A DNA stretch of 64,000 bases, taken from contig NZ_CP147520.1 of assembly GCF_037201975.1 (NCBI RefSeq), positions 4,216,001-4,280,000 on the forward strand. Direction: 5' to 3'. Positions within the stretch are counted from its first letter, which is position 1. Every line of letters begins with the position of its first letter. The position numbers and the translations under genes were made by a program. Below, piece by piece: positions 51,225 through 59,778 of the stretch. The notes beneath the pieces are model-generated. The model searched no databases. It was not told the DNA's origin and saw only the letters and a program-made list of their open reading frames with translations. The DNA comes from Streptomyces sp. TG1A-60. GTDB taxonomy: Bacteria > Actinomycetota > Actinomycetes > Streptomycetales > Streptomycetaceae.

Positions 51225-51407
51225 GGCTACGGCTTCGACGTTCGGCAGTGGTCCGGGTACACCGTGCTCCGGAGCGTCCGCGAACTGCTGATGGTCACCT
51301 GGCTCACGCAGAACGCCGGCGCGAATCCGCGCGCCGCTGAAGAAGTCGAGAAGCGTGTCGAGACGCTGCGGTCGGGTGGCTCACGGCGGGATTGGGCGCC
51401 GTTCTAA
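51225..51407 (+). repeat. Duplicated 3' end of the phosphotransferase gene
   Basis: 183 bases match 57315-57497 with about two differences and encode the same C-terminus (GYGFDVRQWSGYTVLRSVRE ... RRDWAPF). It starts exactly at the IS1182 right end and has no start codon of its own gene. Confidence 0.9.
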
Positions 51408-51408
51408 G

Positions 51409-51540
51409 AGGCCGCGCAGATAGGGGGCGTGGGAAGTCCCTGGCGACAAGGCGGGCACAGATCCTGGTGATCACGGAGTTGCAACGCTCTGTGATCACTG
51501 GGCAGACCTGCGCATGCGTTGCAGTCATGCTCAGGTCTGA
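51409..51540 (+). repeat. Solo left end of the IS5-family element
   Basis: About 110 bases closely match 53640-53755, the sequence upstream of the IS5-type transposase (shared cores CGCGCAGATAG, GCGTGGGAAGTCCC, CGCTCTGTGATCACTGGG). The transposase itself is absent here. Confidence 0.75.
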
Positions 51541-51561
51541 GCCGGGTGGTGGGGGTCGATG

Positions 51562-51690
51562 TCAGCTGAGTGTTTCGCCGCCATCGATGGTGATGATCTG
51601 GCCGGTGACGTAGCTGTTGGCCATCAGGAAGAGGGCCGAGGCGGCGGCTTCCTCGGCGGTGCCGAAGCGGCCGAGGGGAGCGGTCGATCC
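51562..51690 (-). pseudogene. Short-chain dehydrogenase C-terminal fragment
   Basis: STAPLGRFGTAEEAAASALF, LMANSYVTGQIITIDGGETL S and a stop is the C-terminus of an SDR oxidoreductase; the Rossmann core and catalytic Tyr are missing. Confidence 0.75.
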
Positions 51691-51744
51691 GGGGCGGCGA
51701 TCGCGCGACCTCTCAGCAGAGCCGCACGCGCGAGGTCGCCGAGG

Positions 51745-52335
51745 TCAGTGGTGTGATCGGCGTAGCCCTGCGACGAGGAGTTCGGCCATGCGGCGTGCGT
51801 CGTAGCGGGGATCGCTCTCCGCGCCGATGCAGAGGTTACCGACGCCGCGCATGAGCTGGTACGCGTCGATGTCGGGGCGGATCTCGCCGGCGACGGCTGC
51901 GGCTTCGAGCAGTTCGGTGCAGACGGGTAGGAGGCGGTCGAGGAAGTAGGCATGCAGCGCCTCGAAGTCGGCGTTGTCGGCCTGCAGCACGGCGGCGAGT
52001 CCGTGTTTGGTCACCAGGAAATCGACGAAGAGGTTGATCCACTGCCCTAGGGCTGTGCGCGGAGAGCTAGTCGCCAGCAGGGCCGGACCGGCATCGGCGC
52101 AGGCGTCGACCTGGTGCCGGTAGACGCCGATGATGAGGTCTGCTCGCGTCGGGAAGTGGCGGTAGATCGTGCCCAGCCCGACGCCGGCCTTGGCCGCGAT
52201 GTCGCGTACCGGCGCGTCCACGCCTGACGTGACGAAGACCGTGGCGGCCGCATCGAGCAGGGTTTCCTTGTTACGTCGGGCGTCCTTCCGCCCGGATGGG
52301 GCCACCTGTCTTGCGCCCTCGTCGCTGTCGCTCAC
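51745..52335 (-). CDS. TetR-family regulator of the aldo/keto reductase gene
   Basis: A 196-residue repressor, divergent from the reductase gene. HTH: RRNKETLLDAAATVFVTSGV, DAPVRDIAAKAGVGLGTIYR HFPTRADLI. The C-terminal half resembles the SbtR-type ligand domain (LVTKHGLAAVLQADNADFEA, GVGNLCIGAESDPRYDARRM). GTG 52335 has AGGAG eight bases upstream; the ATG further up lies inside the operator. Regulation of both divergent genes through the palindromes at 52369-52404 is inferred. Confidence 0.85.
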   Translation of the reverse strand: MSDSDEGARQVAPSGRKDARRNKETLLDAAATVFVTSGVDAPVRDIAAKAGVGLGTIYRHFPTRADLIIGVYRHQVDACADAGPALLATSSPRTALGQWINLFVDFLVTKHGLAAVLQADNADFEALHAYFLDRLLPVCTELLEAAAVAGEIRPDIDAYQLMRGVGNLCIGAESDPRYDARRMAELLVAGLRRSHH

Positions 52336-52368
52336 CGCACGCTCCTTCCACTCGCCGCTTGCAAAAGC

Positions 52369-52404
52369 GGAACGATGTTCCATATCGTTCCGGAACAGGG
52401 TTCC
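52369..52404. promoter_or_regulatory. TetR operator cluster
   Basis: GGAACGAT (52369-52376) and ATCGTTCC (52384-52391) form a perfect inverted repeat. GTTCCGGAAC (52387-52396) and GGAACAGGGTTCC (52392-52404) overlap it. All share the GGAAC half-site between the divergent tetR and reductase genes. Confidence 0.65.
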
Positions 52405-52487
52405 GTTTTGCTCATGATGTCAGAGCAGGGCCCGGTAACCAAGCCATGTAATGCACCGCGCTTCACCCCTCATGAGGAGACACGGTC

Positions 52488-53507
52488 ATGCAGTACCGCA
52501 TCTTGGGCCGCACCGGTGTGCAGGTCAGTACCCTCGCGCTCGGCGCGATGAACTTCGGAAAGATCGGGCGCACCACCCAGGACGAGGTCACAGCCATCGT
52601 CGACGCCGCGCTGGAAGCGGGGATCAACCTGATCGACACTGCCGACGTGTACAGCGGCGGCGAGTCGGAGGAGATGGTCGGCAAGGCCATCGCCGGGCGC
52701 CGCGACGACATCGTGCTGGCCACGAAGGCGACCATGCCGATGGGCGACGAGCGCAATCGCCAGGGCAGTTCGCGCCGCTGGCTGGTCACCGCGCTGGAGG
52801 ACAGCCTGCGTCGGCTCGGCGTCGACCACGTCGACCTCTACCAGATCCACCGGTGGGACTCGAACACCAGCGACGAGGAGACCCTGTCGGCGTTGACCGA
52901 CCTGCAGCGCGCGGGAGAGATCCGCTACTTCGGCTCCTCGACCTTTCCGGCCTACCGCATCGTGCAAGCCCAGTGGGCCGCCCGCGAACATCGCTTGAGC
53001 CGTTACGTCACCGAACAGCCCAGCTACTCGATCCTGCAGCGCGGCATCGAGACCCACGTCCTGCCCGTGACCGAGCAGTACGGGCTCGGAGTGATGGTGT
53101 GGAGCCCGTTGGCCTCGGGCTGGCTGTCGGGCGCGATCCGCGAGGGCAGTGAGATCACCACCAGCCGCTCAACCTTCATGCCGCAGCGCTTCGACACCAC
53201 CATCCCCTCCAACCGGGCCAGGCTCGACGCCGTCGAGCAACTGGCCAAGGTCGCCGACGAGGCCGGCCTGACGATGATCCAGCTCGCACTCGGCTTCGTG
53301 ACCGCGCACCCCGGCGTGACCAGCGCCCTCGTCGGCCCTCGCACGCTGGACCACCTGTACTCGCAGCTCGCCGCCGCAGACATCACGCTCTCCGCCGACG
53401 TACTCGACGCGATCGACGGCATCGTCGCCCCCGGCACCGATCTCGCCGCACACGAGAAGAACGACACTCCGCCCGCGCTGCTCGACTCGTCACTGCGGCG
53501 ACGCTGA
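52488..53507 (+). CDS. Aldo/keto reductase
   Basis: A 339-residue NADPH-dependent carbonyl reductase of the AKR superfamily, TIM barrel. The catalytic tetrad is present: Asp and Tyr in INLIDTADVYSGGESEEMVG, Lys in IVLATKATMPMG and His in VDLYQIHRWDSNTS. The C-terminal cofactor region MIQLALGFVTAHPGVTSALV GPRTLDHL is typical. It resembles the YajO/tas-like group. The substrate is unknown; TetR control suggests induction by a xenobiotic or metabolite. ATG 52488 follows GAGGAGA. Confidence 0.9.
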   Translation: MQYRILGRTGVQVSTLALGAMNFGKIGRTTQDEVTAIVDAALEAGINLIDTADVYSGGESEEMVGKAIAGRRDDIVLATKATMPMGDERNRQGSSRRWLVTALEDSLRRLGVDHVDLYQIHRWDSNTSDEETLSALTDLQRAGEIRYFGSSTFPAYRIVQAQWAAREHRLSRYVTEQPSYSILQRGIETHVLPVTEQYGLGVMVWSPLASGWLSGAIREGSEITTSRSTFMPQRFDTTIPSNRARLDAVEQLAKVADEAGLTMIQLALGFVTAHPGVTSALVGPRTLDHLYSQLAAADITLSADVLDAIDGIVAPGTDLAAHEKNDTPPALLDSSLRRR

Positions 53508-53635
53508 TCGTCCCAGCGACAGCCTCCACATCCTCGTGTGCGACATCCCGAAGCTGCAGCAGTGGATGGCGGTAGCAAATTCCGCTTCATGGTCGGCTTA
53601 TGGGACTTCCATCACCTGGCAGCCCATCAGTAATC

Positions 53636-54510
53636 CGCCGCACTCGCGCAGATAGGCGGCGTGGGAAGTCCCCGGCGACAAGTCGGGCCCAGGTCCCGGT
53701 GATCATGGAGTTGCGACGCTCTGTGATCACTGGGGGGACCTGTGCCCGTGCTTCCATCATGGCTGACTGACCCGCTCTGGGACCAATTCGCGGCGTTCTT
53801 GCCCGAGCGCCCTACGGTCGATCCGTCCCACCCGCTGGGGTGCCACCGCCGCCGTATCAGCGACCGGATCGTGTTCGACAAGCTGTTGCAGCTTCTGCGG
53901 TTCGGCTGCTCCTACCAGGCGATCTCCGACACGACCTGCTCGGCGACCACCATCCGCAATCGCCACGATGAGTGGATCCGGCTCGGCGTCTTCGCCCGGC
54001 TCAAGCAGATCGTGCTGGAGTCCTACGACCGGATCGTCGGGCTCGTGCTCGACCAGATCGCCGTCGACGGCTCCATCACCAGGGCTCCCGGCGGCGGGGA
54101 GGTCGCCGGGCCCTCACCGGTCGATCGCGGCAAGCAGGGCTTGAAACGCTCGGGCATGACGGATGGTTACGGGATCCCGCTCTGCCGGGTCCTGGCCGGG
54201 GCGAACCGCCACGACTCACCGCTTCTCGCGCCGACGCTGGACCTGCTGGACGACCTCGGGCCGCTGCCCGACGACATCACAGTCCATCTGGACGCCGGCT
54301 ACGACTCGGACAAGACCCGCACCGAACTCGCCGCCCGCGATTTGCACGGCCGCATCGCGCACAAGGGGGAGAAGGCGCCGATCCAGGCGAGCCAGCGGTG
54401 GCATGTCGAGCGCACGCACGCCTGGCAGAACGCCTTTCATCGCCTTGCCCGCTGCTACGAGCGCCGTGCGACCGTCGTCAACGCCTTCTTCCCTCTCTGT
54501 CAGCCTTGGG
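53636..54510 (+). mobile_element. IS5-family element, right end lost
   Basis: The left end (about 53636-53741) is repeated at 51409-51540. The right end is missing because the transposase runs into IS3-type sequence near 54510. Confidence 0.65.
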
Positions 54511-54536
54511 TGAGACGTCCCGCTCTGCGGGGTTAG
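53742..54536 (+). pseudogene. IS5-family transposase, C-terminus replaced
   Basis: The protein shows PSWLTDPLWDQFAAFLPERP, RISDRIVFDKLLQLLRFGCS, a DDE triad in IAVDGSITRAPGGG, VHLDAGYDSDKTRTELAARD and RWHVERTHAWQNAFHRLARC YERR. The last 30 residues of the family (after ATVVNAFF) are replaced by sequence from the neighbouring element. The catalytic residues are intact, but loss of the element's right end makes it non-mobile. GTG 53742. Confidence 0.85.
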
Positions 54537-54568
54537 CCTGAGAGGGCACGACAGGAGAACCGCCCCAT

Positions 54569-54952
54569 ATGCCCAGCACTGAGTCCGTCGGGTCCGACCC
54601 GGCACCGAGGCCGAAGCGCCGTACCTTCACCTCCGAGTACAAACTGCGGATCGTCGCCGAGTACGACGCCGCGCCCAGGAATGAAAAGGGTGCGGTCCTG
54701 CGCCGGGAACGGCTCTACCACTCGCACGTCAAGGAGTGGCGGGCCGCCCGGGATGCCGGGGCCCTGAAAAGCCTGGTCGACCGCCGGACCAGCCCGGCCC
54801 GTGCGAAGAAGTCCGCCGCGGAGGTGGAGAACGAGAAGCTGCGCCAGCAGGTGGAGCGCCTGCAGAAGGACTTGGCCCGGAACAAGGCCGCACTCGAGGT
54901 GATGGGAAAAGCTTCCGCGCTCTTGGAAATGATCTCCGAGAGCGCGGACTGA
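54569..54952 (+). CDS. IS3-type OrfA (transposase subunit) without OrfB
   Basis: A 127-residue DNA-binding subunit: PKRRTFTSEYKLRIVAEYDA, GAVLRRERLYHSHVKEWRAA RDAGAL, then a leucine-zipper-like coiled coil ENEKLRQQVERLQKDLARNK and ALEVMGKASALLEMISESAD. Normally followed by OrfB with the DDE core; here only ADPVVDTAFTGVEGM-type noise follows. A non-functional remnant, though this ORF is complete. Confidence 0.8.
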   Translation: MPSTESVGSDPAPRPKRRTFTSEYKLRIVAEYDAAPRNEKGAVLRRERLYHSHVKEWRAARDAGALKSLVDRRTSPARAKKSAAEVENEKLRQQVERLQKDLARNKAALEVMGKASALLEMISESAD

Positions 54953-55011
54953 AGCACGCGGCCGATCCCGTCGTGGACACCGCGTTCACCGGCGTCGAAG
55001 GGATGTAGCGG

Positions 55012-55118
55012 CTACGGCGCTACGCGGGCGAGGCGCCGGGAGCGGGTGAGCCAGGCGAAGGTCCGCTCGACGATCCACCGTTTGGGCAGCACGACGAAGT
55101 GAGCTGCCCCGAGTTTCG
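55012..55118 (-). pseudogene. IS5-type transposase C-terminal fragment
   Basis: [34 protein letters not shown] carries the catalytic Glu of an IS5/IS4-like transposase different from the one at 53742. It is cut by the IS3 element on its right. Confidence 0.7.
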
Positions 55119-55138
55119 TAGAGTCCGGTGATCTTGTT

Positions 55139-56022
55139 TCAGGCGGACTGCGGGGTGGCTTCCTGTTGTCGCCACCAGTCGTGTTCGTACTCGGCGGGCG
55201 GTAGGTAGTCGAGGGCGGAGTGGAGCCGTTCCTCGTTGTACCACGTGACCCACTGGAAGATCGCCCGTTCGACCTGGTCGACATCCTTCCAGGGGCCCTG
55301 CATCTCGATCAGCTCGGCCTTGAAAGTGCCGTTCAGAGCCTCGGCCATCGCATTGTCATAGCTGTCCGCGACGGACCCGACCGACGCCGAGGCGCCGATC
55401 TCGGCAAGCCGGTCGGTATACCGAATGGATACGTATTGCGACCCGCGGTCGCTGTGATGAATGAGGCCGGAGTCCTTCTTGATCCTCCGTCTCCACAGCG
55501 CCATCTCCAGGGCTTCCAGGGGCAGTTCGGTCCGCATATGGTTCGCGATCTGCCAGCCGACGATCATCCGCGAGTACACGTCGAGGACGAACGCCACGTA
55601 TGCCCAGCCCGACCAGGTGCGGACATACGTCATGTCCGCCACCCACAGCTGATCGGGCCGTGAGGCGGTGAAGTCGCGGTCGACCAGGTCCGGCGGGCGC
55701 GGCGCCGACGGCTCCGCCACGGTGGTCCGCCGGCGTTGACCACGGATCACGCCTCCAGACCCAGCTCGGCCATCAGCCGCTCGATGGTGCAACGGGCCAC
55801 GTCGACCCCCTTGCGGCGCAGGGCCCGGGTGATCCGGCGGGCACCATAGGTGCCGCCCGACTCGCCATGGACCTGCTCGATCAGCGGCATGAGCTGTTCG
55901 TCGCGGAGCCGGCGGGCCGACTTCGGCCGCTTCTTGCGGGCGAAGTACGTCGACGGCGACAGCTCAAGAACCCGGCAGACGGGATCGACCCCGAGGCCCT
56001 TGTCACGCAGGTGGTCGATCAC
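55139..56022 (-). pseudogene. IS3 OrfB transposase, split by one missing base
   Basis: First part (to about 55747): VIDHLRDKGLGVDPVCRVLE, LSPSTYFARKKRPKSARRLR and YGARRITRALRRKGVDVARC TIERLMAELGLE. Second part: GVIRGQRRRTTVAEPSAPRP, DQLWVADMTYVRTWSGWAYV with the first Asp, SGLIHHSDRGSQY with the second, [20 protein letters not shown] with the Glu. A single G missing at about 55751 separates them. All three DDE residues remain. Confidence 0.85.
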
Positions 56023-56332
56023 CTGCTCGGCCTCGTCCGGGGACGGTCGATCTCCTGGGCAAAAAAAACACGCTGGCGGCTTTCAGGATCTCGTTGGCCC
56101 GCTTCAACTCGGCGTTCTCCCTGCGGAGTTGCTTGAGTTCCTCGCGCTCGGCGGTGGTGAGCCGGTCGTCACGCTCGCCGCCATCGGCCTCGGCCTGGCG
56201 GACCCAGCCGCGCAGGGCCTCCTTGTGGATGCCGAGGTCTTTCGCGACGTGGGCAATCGGTCGGCCGGTGCTGCGGACCTCACGGACCGCGCGCTCGCGG
56301 AGCTCGTCCGGGTACTTACGGGGTGCTGCCAT
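56003..56332 (-). CDS. IS3 OrfA with programmed -1 frameshift site
   Basis: A 109-residue protein from ATG 56332: PRKYPDELRERAVREVRSTG, RPIAHVAKDLGIHKEALRGW with the HTH, and the coiled coil TAEREELKQLRRENAELKRA NEILKAAS. The coding strand then has eight T residues (56061-56068); slipping back one base continues FFFAQEIDRPSPDEAEQVID into orfB. That is the normal way IS3 elements make the OrfAB transposase. Confidence 0.85.
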   Translation of the reverse strand: MAAPRKYPDELRERAVREVRSTGRPIAHVAKDLGIHKEALRGWVRQAEADGGERDDRLTTAEREELKQLRRENAELKRANEILKAASVFFLPRRSTVPGRGRAGDRPPA

Positions 56333-56543
56333 GGTGCTCGTGGTTCTCCTTCGCCAGGACCGTAACCCTGGCATCAGGGACTCCACAAATCTCAGTACAG
56401 CTCACCTCCGTGGGCTTCGGGGGTAGGTGCTCTGGCAGGGCGTTGTACGTTGACATGGTCTGCGGGCGGGCACCAGTCCTTTCCGGGGCTTTCCTGTCTG
56501 CCCCGAGCGAACTGGAAAGAAGCGGACACATTTACCCTCGTAC

Positions 56544-56564
56544 GCGGGGGTGGATCACCCCCGC
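56544..56564 (+). promoter_or_regulatory. Leader hairpin ahead of the phosphotransferase gene
   Basis: GCGGGGGTG / CACCCCCGC are perfect 9-bp arms around GAT, 16 bases before an AGGAGGG ribosome site. It could attenuate transcription or simply be a chance GC hairpin. Confidence 0.4.
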
Positions 56565-56594
56565 TCTGCCTGTTGCACAGGAGGGTCAGACGGC

Positions 56595-57497
56595 ATGACG
56601 ACGAGCGAACAAACCGCGTTCGACTCCGCAGCGGCAGAGAGCATTCTGCGTAGAGCTTGCGTCCTGGCGGGGCTAGACCCCGACGGCGTAGAAATGCTGC
56701 GACTCGGTGACCATGCGGTGTTCCGCATCGATGGCGGACGGGTCGTCTCTCGCGTCGGCCGCCACGCGGATCGTCTACCGTCCGTGCGCCGCGAGGTCGC
56801 TGTTGCGCAATGGCTCGCGGCGGAGGGCTACCCGTCGGCGCGACTCGTCACGGAGGCCGAACAGCCTGTCGTCGTCGAGGGCCACCCCGTGACCTTCTGG
56901 GAGGGGCTGGCCGACGGCGAGGATTACGCCAGCACGCGTGAGATGGGCGAACTCCTGCGGCGGCTCCACGGACTGGAGCCGCCGCACTTCTCCCTGCCCG
57001 CCCTCCGTCCCTTCAACAAGGTCGAGCAGCGACTGCGGCGTGCTGTGATCCGTGCCGAGACCCGCGCGTATCTAGCCGGTCTGGCCGAGAAGCTGGCAGC
57101 CGAGTACGAGCAGCTGGAGTTCGCCCTTCCGCCGGGGCATCTGCACGGTGATTTCAACGTCGGCAATGTCCTTCATGACGCCGAAGGACACCCGAAGGTC
57201 ATCGACCTGGACGGCTTCGCGACCGGCCCTCGTGAGTGGGACCTCATGCAGACGGCCATGTACTACGACAGCTTCGGCTGGCACACGGAGGCCGAGTACG
57301 CCGATTTTACGGAGGGCTACGGCTTCGACGTCCGGCAGTGGTCCGGGTACACCGTGCTCCGGAGCGTCCGCGAACTGCTGATGGTCACCTGGCTCACGCA
57401 GAACGCCGGCGCGAATCCGCGCGCCGCTGAAGAAGTCGAGAAGCGTGTCGGGACGCTGCGGTCGGGTGGCTCACGGCGGGATTGGGCGCCGTTCTAA
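56595..57497 (+). CDS. Aminoglycoside-phosphotransferase-like kinase
   Basis: A 300-residue APH-fold small-molecule kinase. The catalytic loop HLHGDFNVGNVLHDAEGHPK supplies Asp and Asn, and VIDLDGFATGPREWDL the Mg-binding Asp. The N-lobe has VFRIDGGRVVSRVGRHADRL and a probable Glu in the alpha-C region (RREVAVAQWL). The WL-x-GYPSARLV segment is common in homologues. Aminoglycoside resistance is not implied; many relatives phosphorylate sugars or thiamine-like metabolites. ATG 56595 follows AGGAGGG. It converges with the XRE-TPR gene, overlapping by four bases. Its 3' end is duplicated at 51225-51407. Confidence 0.88.
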   Translation: MTTSEQTAFDSAAAESILRRACVLAGLDPDGVEMLRLGDHAVFRIDGGRVVSRVGRHADRLPSVRREVAVAQWLAAEGYPSARLVTEAEQPVVVEGHPVTFWEGLADGEDYASTREMGELLRRLHGLEPPHFSLPALRPFNKVEQRLRRAVIRAETRAYLAGLAEKLAAEYEQLEFALPPGHLHGDFNVGNVLHDAEGHPKVIDLDGFATGPREWDLMQTAMYYDSFGWHTEAEYADFTEGYGFDVRQWSGYTVLRSVRELLMVTWLTQNAGANPRAAEEVEKRVGTLRSGGSRRDWAPF

Positions 57498-58873
57498 GCG
57501 GCTTCGGCTTGTTGCCAGAGACGGAAGGCCCGGGCCTGTTCCGCGAAGTCGCGGAACTCCGCGGCCCGTCTCATGTGGTTCGTGACGCGCCCTTGGAACT
57601 CCCGCACGTACTGCACGCAACGCGCCGACTTCAGCCCCTCGCCGAGGCTCAGAGCACCCACGGCGATCTCGAAACCGCGACCGATCTCACCTTGGTTGAG
57701 GTACGCCTCGGCCTGCACCATCGTCGCGAAGAAGTCGCTTCGATTGTTCAGGCCGTCACCGAAGATCGAGACCCCACCCCGCTGCGCAGCTTCGACGGAA
57801 CGGCCCAGGTCGCGGAAGCAGTGGCCGATCTCTGCCGCCAGTTCCACCTCGTCGAAGTACGCGATGTAGGGCGGGTCGCTGTCGGCTGTCCTCTGACCGA
57901 GCTTGCGCTCCGCCTCCGCTAGGGCCAGGTCACAGCCTTGCTCGTCGCCAAGGCGAGCCAGCCCCCGCGCCTCCATCGCACGGAACTGCGCGGCCATCGT
58001 CGGCCCCAGGCTCGCGGCCGGCCCCATGTACGCGGCACGGGCGAGAGTCACAGCGTCCTGGTACCGCCCCATGAACGTGGCCTGATGGCTCATCGCCGAC
58101 AGGACGCTTCCGCCCAGGAGCCTGTCACCAGCCGTCTGCGTCATGCGCAGGGCCTGGATGAAGTACCGCTGGGCGATGCCGTGCAGGCCGTTGTCGTACG
58201 ACATCCAGCCGGCGAGCAAGAGCGCTTCGGCCACAGCCGAGTGCAGTTGCTTGCCCACGGCATCGGAGTACTGCCCGTCGAGCATGGGCCGGACGTCCGT
58301 GTGCAGGTACTGGATGAGCGCGCGTCGGGCGTGGCCGCCGCCGAACTTCCCGTCAAGTGTGCTGAACACGTCTGCGGTTGAGCGCACCATTTCCACGTCC
58401 ACGGCGCCGATCGCCTGGCCACCGGTCCGCGTCGGTGCTGCGTCCGGCGGGGCGACGAGCCAGCGCAGAGTGGCGGTGTTCCAGGCTGCGGAGTCCGGCT
58501 GCGCTCGGACCAGTGGCTCGGCCTCGGCAAGATCGGCACGCCACAGGTCTGCCACGGTCTTGGCCGTAGCCTCGGGACGGTCCGCGAAGTCGAGCCCGAG
58601 GTCAGGCTGTAAGGCGGATACCGCCGCGTCGCCCATCCCGATGTCATCGATGGTGAGGCGGCGTCCCAGCTTGGCCCCGATGGCGTCGGCGATGAACTGC
58701 GGCATGTTCCCACGCGGTATCGAGCCCTTGAGCCACCGGGTGACGTACGTGTGATCGCAGGTGACGTCTTCCCCTGATCGAGCCGCTGCGACGACTACCG
58801 CGCGGGCGAGCGACTTGTGCGAGAAGTCCGCTTCCTGCATGAGCGCGGCCAGCCTGGCGTTCCGGTCTGCCAT
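57494..58873 (-). CDS. XRE-family regulator with C-terminal TPR-like domain
   Basis: A 459-residue transcription factor of the streptomycete HTH-plus-tetratricopeptide type. The N-terminus holds LAALMQEADFSHKSLARAVV, VTCDHTYVTRWLKGSIPRGN, a helix-turn-helix. From residue about 150 a helical-repeat array follows (ALIQYLHTDVRPMLDGQYSD, GIAQRYFIQALRMTQTAGDR, YQDAVTLARAAYMGP, QAEAYLNQGEIGRGFEIAVG). Such proteins often sense a peptide or metabolite. It diverges from the oxidoreductase-methyltransferase-glycosyltransferase operon; three GTGCAC sites lie in between. ATG 58873. Confidence 0.85.
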   Translation of the reverse strand: MADRNARLAALMQEADFSHKSLARAVVVAAARSGEDVTCDHTYVTRWLKGSIPRGNMPQFIADAIGAKLGRRLTIDDIGMGDAAVSALQPDLGLDFADRPEATAKTVADLWRADLAEAEPLVRAQPDSAAWNTATLRWLVAPPDAAPTRTGGQAIGAVDVEMVRSTADVFSTLDGKFGGGHARRALIQYLHTDVRPMLDGQYSDAVGKQLHSAVAEALLLAGWMSYDNGLHGIAQRYFIQALRMTQTAGDRLLGGSVLSAMSHQATFMGRYQDAVTLARAAYMGPAASLGPTMAAQFRAMEARGLARLGDEQGCDLALAEAERKLGQRTADSDPPYIAYFDEVELAAEIGHCFRDLGRSVEAAQRGGVSIFGDGLNNRSDFFATMVQAEAYLNQGEIGRGFEIAVGALSLGEGLKSARCVQYVREFQGRVTNHMRRAAEFRDFAEQARAFRLWQQAEAA

Positions 58874-58961
58874 CGGACCCCCAGAGAACGGCCGTAGTGC
58901 CAGCTTGACGCACGGTCACTCTACGCAGGTCAGCCCCAGGGTGCAGGAGGTTCGCACGCAG

Positions 58962-58989
58962 GAGTGCACGAGTGCACCCCCGAGTGCAC
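58962..58989. promoter_or_regulatory. Triple GAGTGCAC operator
   Basis: GAGTGCAC occurs at 58962-58969, 58970-58977 and 58982-58989, each containing the palindrome GTGCAC. It lies in the 314-bp gap between the XRE-TPR gene and the divergent operon, a likely regulator site. The remaining sequence up to 59187 is unusually AT-rich around 59020-59100, as expected for a promoter. Confidence 0.55.
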
Positions 58990-59778
58990 GCTCCCGAAGT
59001 CGCCTTCGCACGACGACAGTTGAATTTACCGCCGCAGGGCAGGTCGGCGGTTCCGAGTCGAATTCCATGAGTTGACGGCACGGAAAGTATTCACGCATTG
59101 CCTCCATTGCCATACGGGCCTTTGGCGGCGTGCGCCCAAAACCAGCCCATCAGCCATGCCTTCTGGGCTCCTTGGAAAGGTGGTCCCGTGATATCAGCTC
59201 ACCACCTCATCGTGATCGGTTTCGATGAGATCGTCGCCAACAAGTACCTTCCGTGCATTCGCGATGCCATCAAGTCCGGCCACATCGACTCCTATTCCAT
59301 CATCGATCTGGAGTCGCAGCGGACGGAAATCGACCGACGCATACACGCAGCGAGCGTGAAGCCGCGAGGAGTCGTTTACCTGCCGGATTCCGGCGACCGA
59401 GTGCGGGAGACGCCGCAGGAAGTGATCGCAACCGCCGTGCAACGCCTGCGAGTACCCGGCGTACCGACCAAGGTGTACATCGCCACGGAGGTGCGAGCTC
59501 ACGAGGCATACCTGCGGTTCTGCGTGGAGAACCACATCGACTCACTGGTCGAGAAGCCCGTGCTGGCTCCCATCGTCGACGGTTGGTTCAAGCCGTCGTA
59601 CATCACGAAGACCATGCAGGAACTCATCGGTGTTGCTGCCGACTCCCCTGCGGAGCATTCGGTGATGACGCTGAGCCGGTACCACCAGATCTACAACCAG
59701 AAGGTAGTTGCCTCGCTGAGGGATCGGATGGAGAGGTGGGAGGCGCCCCTGACTTCATTCCATCTCCGGGCCGCCGGC

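Larger units (their letters stand above)
55116..56390 (-). mobile_element. IS3-family insertion sequence
   Basis: Imperfect inverted ends (left TTTCGTAGAGTCCGGTGAT, right on the minus strand TTTGTGGAGTCCCTGATG) enclose orfA and orfB. Boundaries are approximate. Confidence 0.7.

Noticed and set aside
56541..56590. Sequence resembling half of a type I-E CRISPR repeat (GCGGGGGTGGATCACCCCCGC)
   Set aside because: Only a single copy; no second repeat or spacer of 29/32-bp periodicity and no cas genes. Kept as a leader hairpin only.
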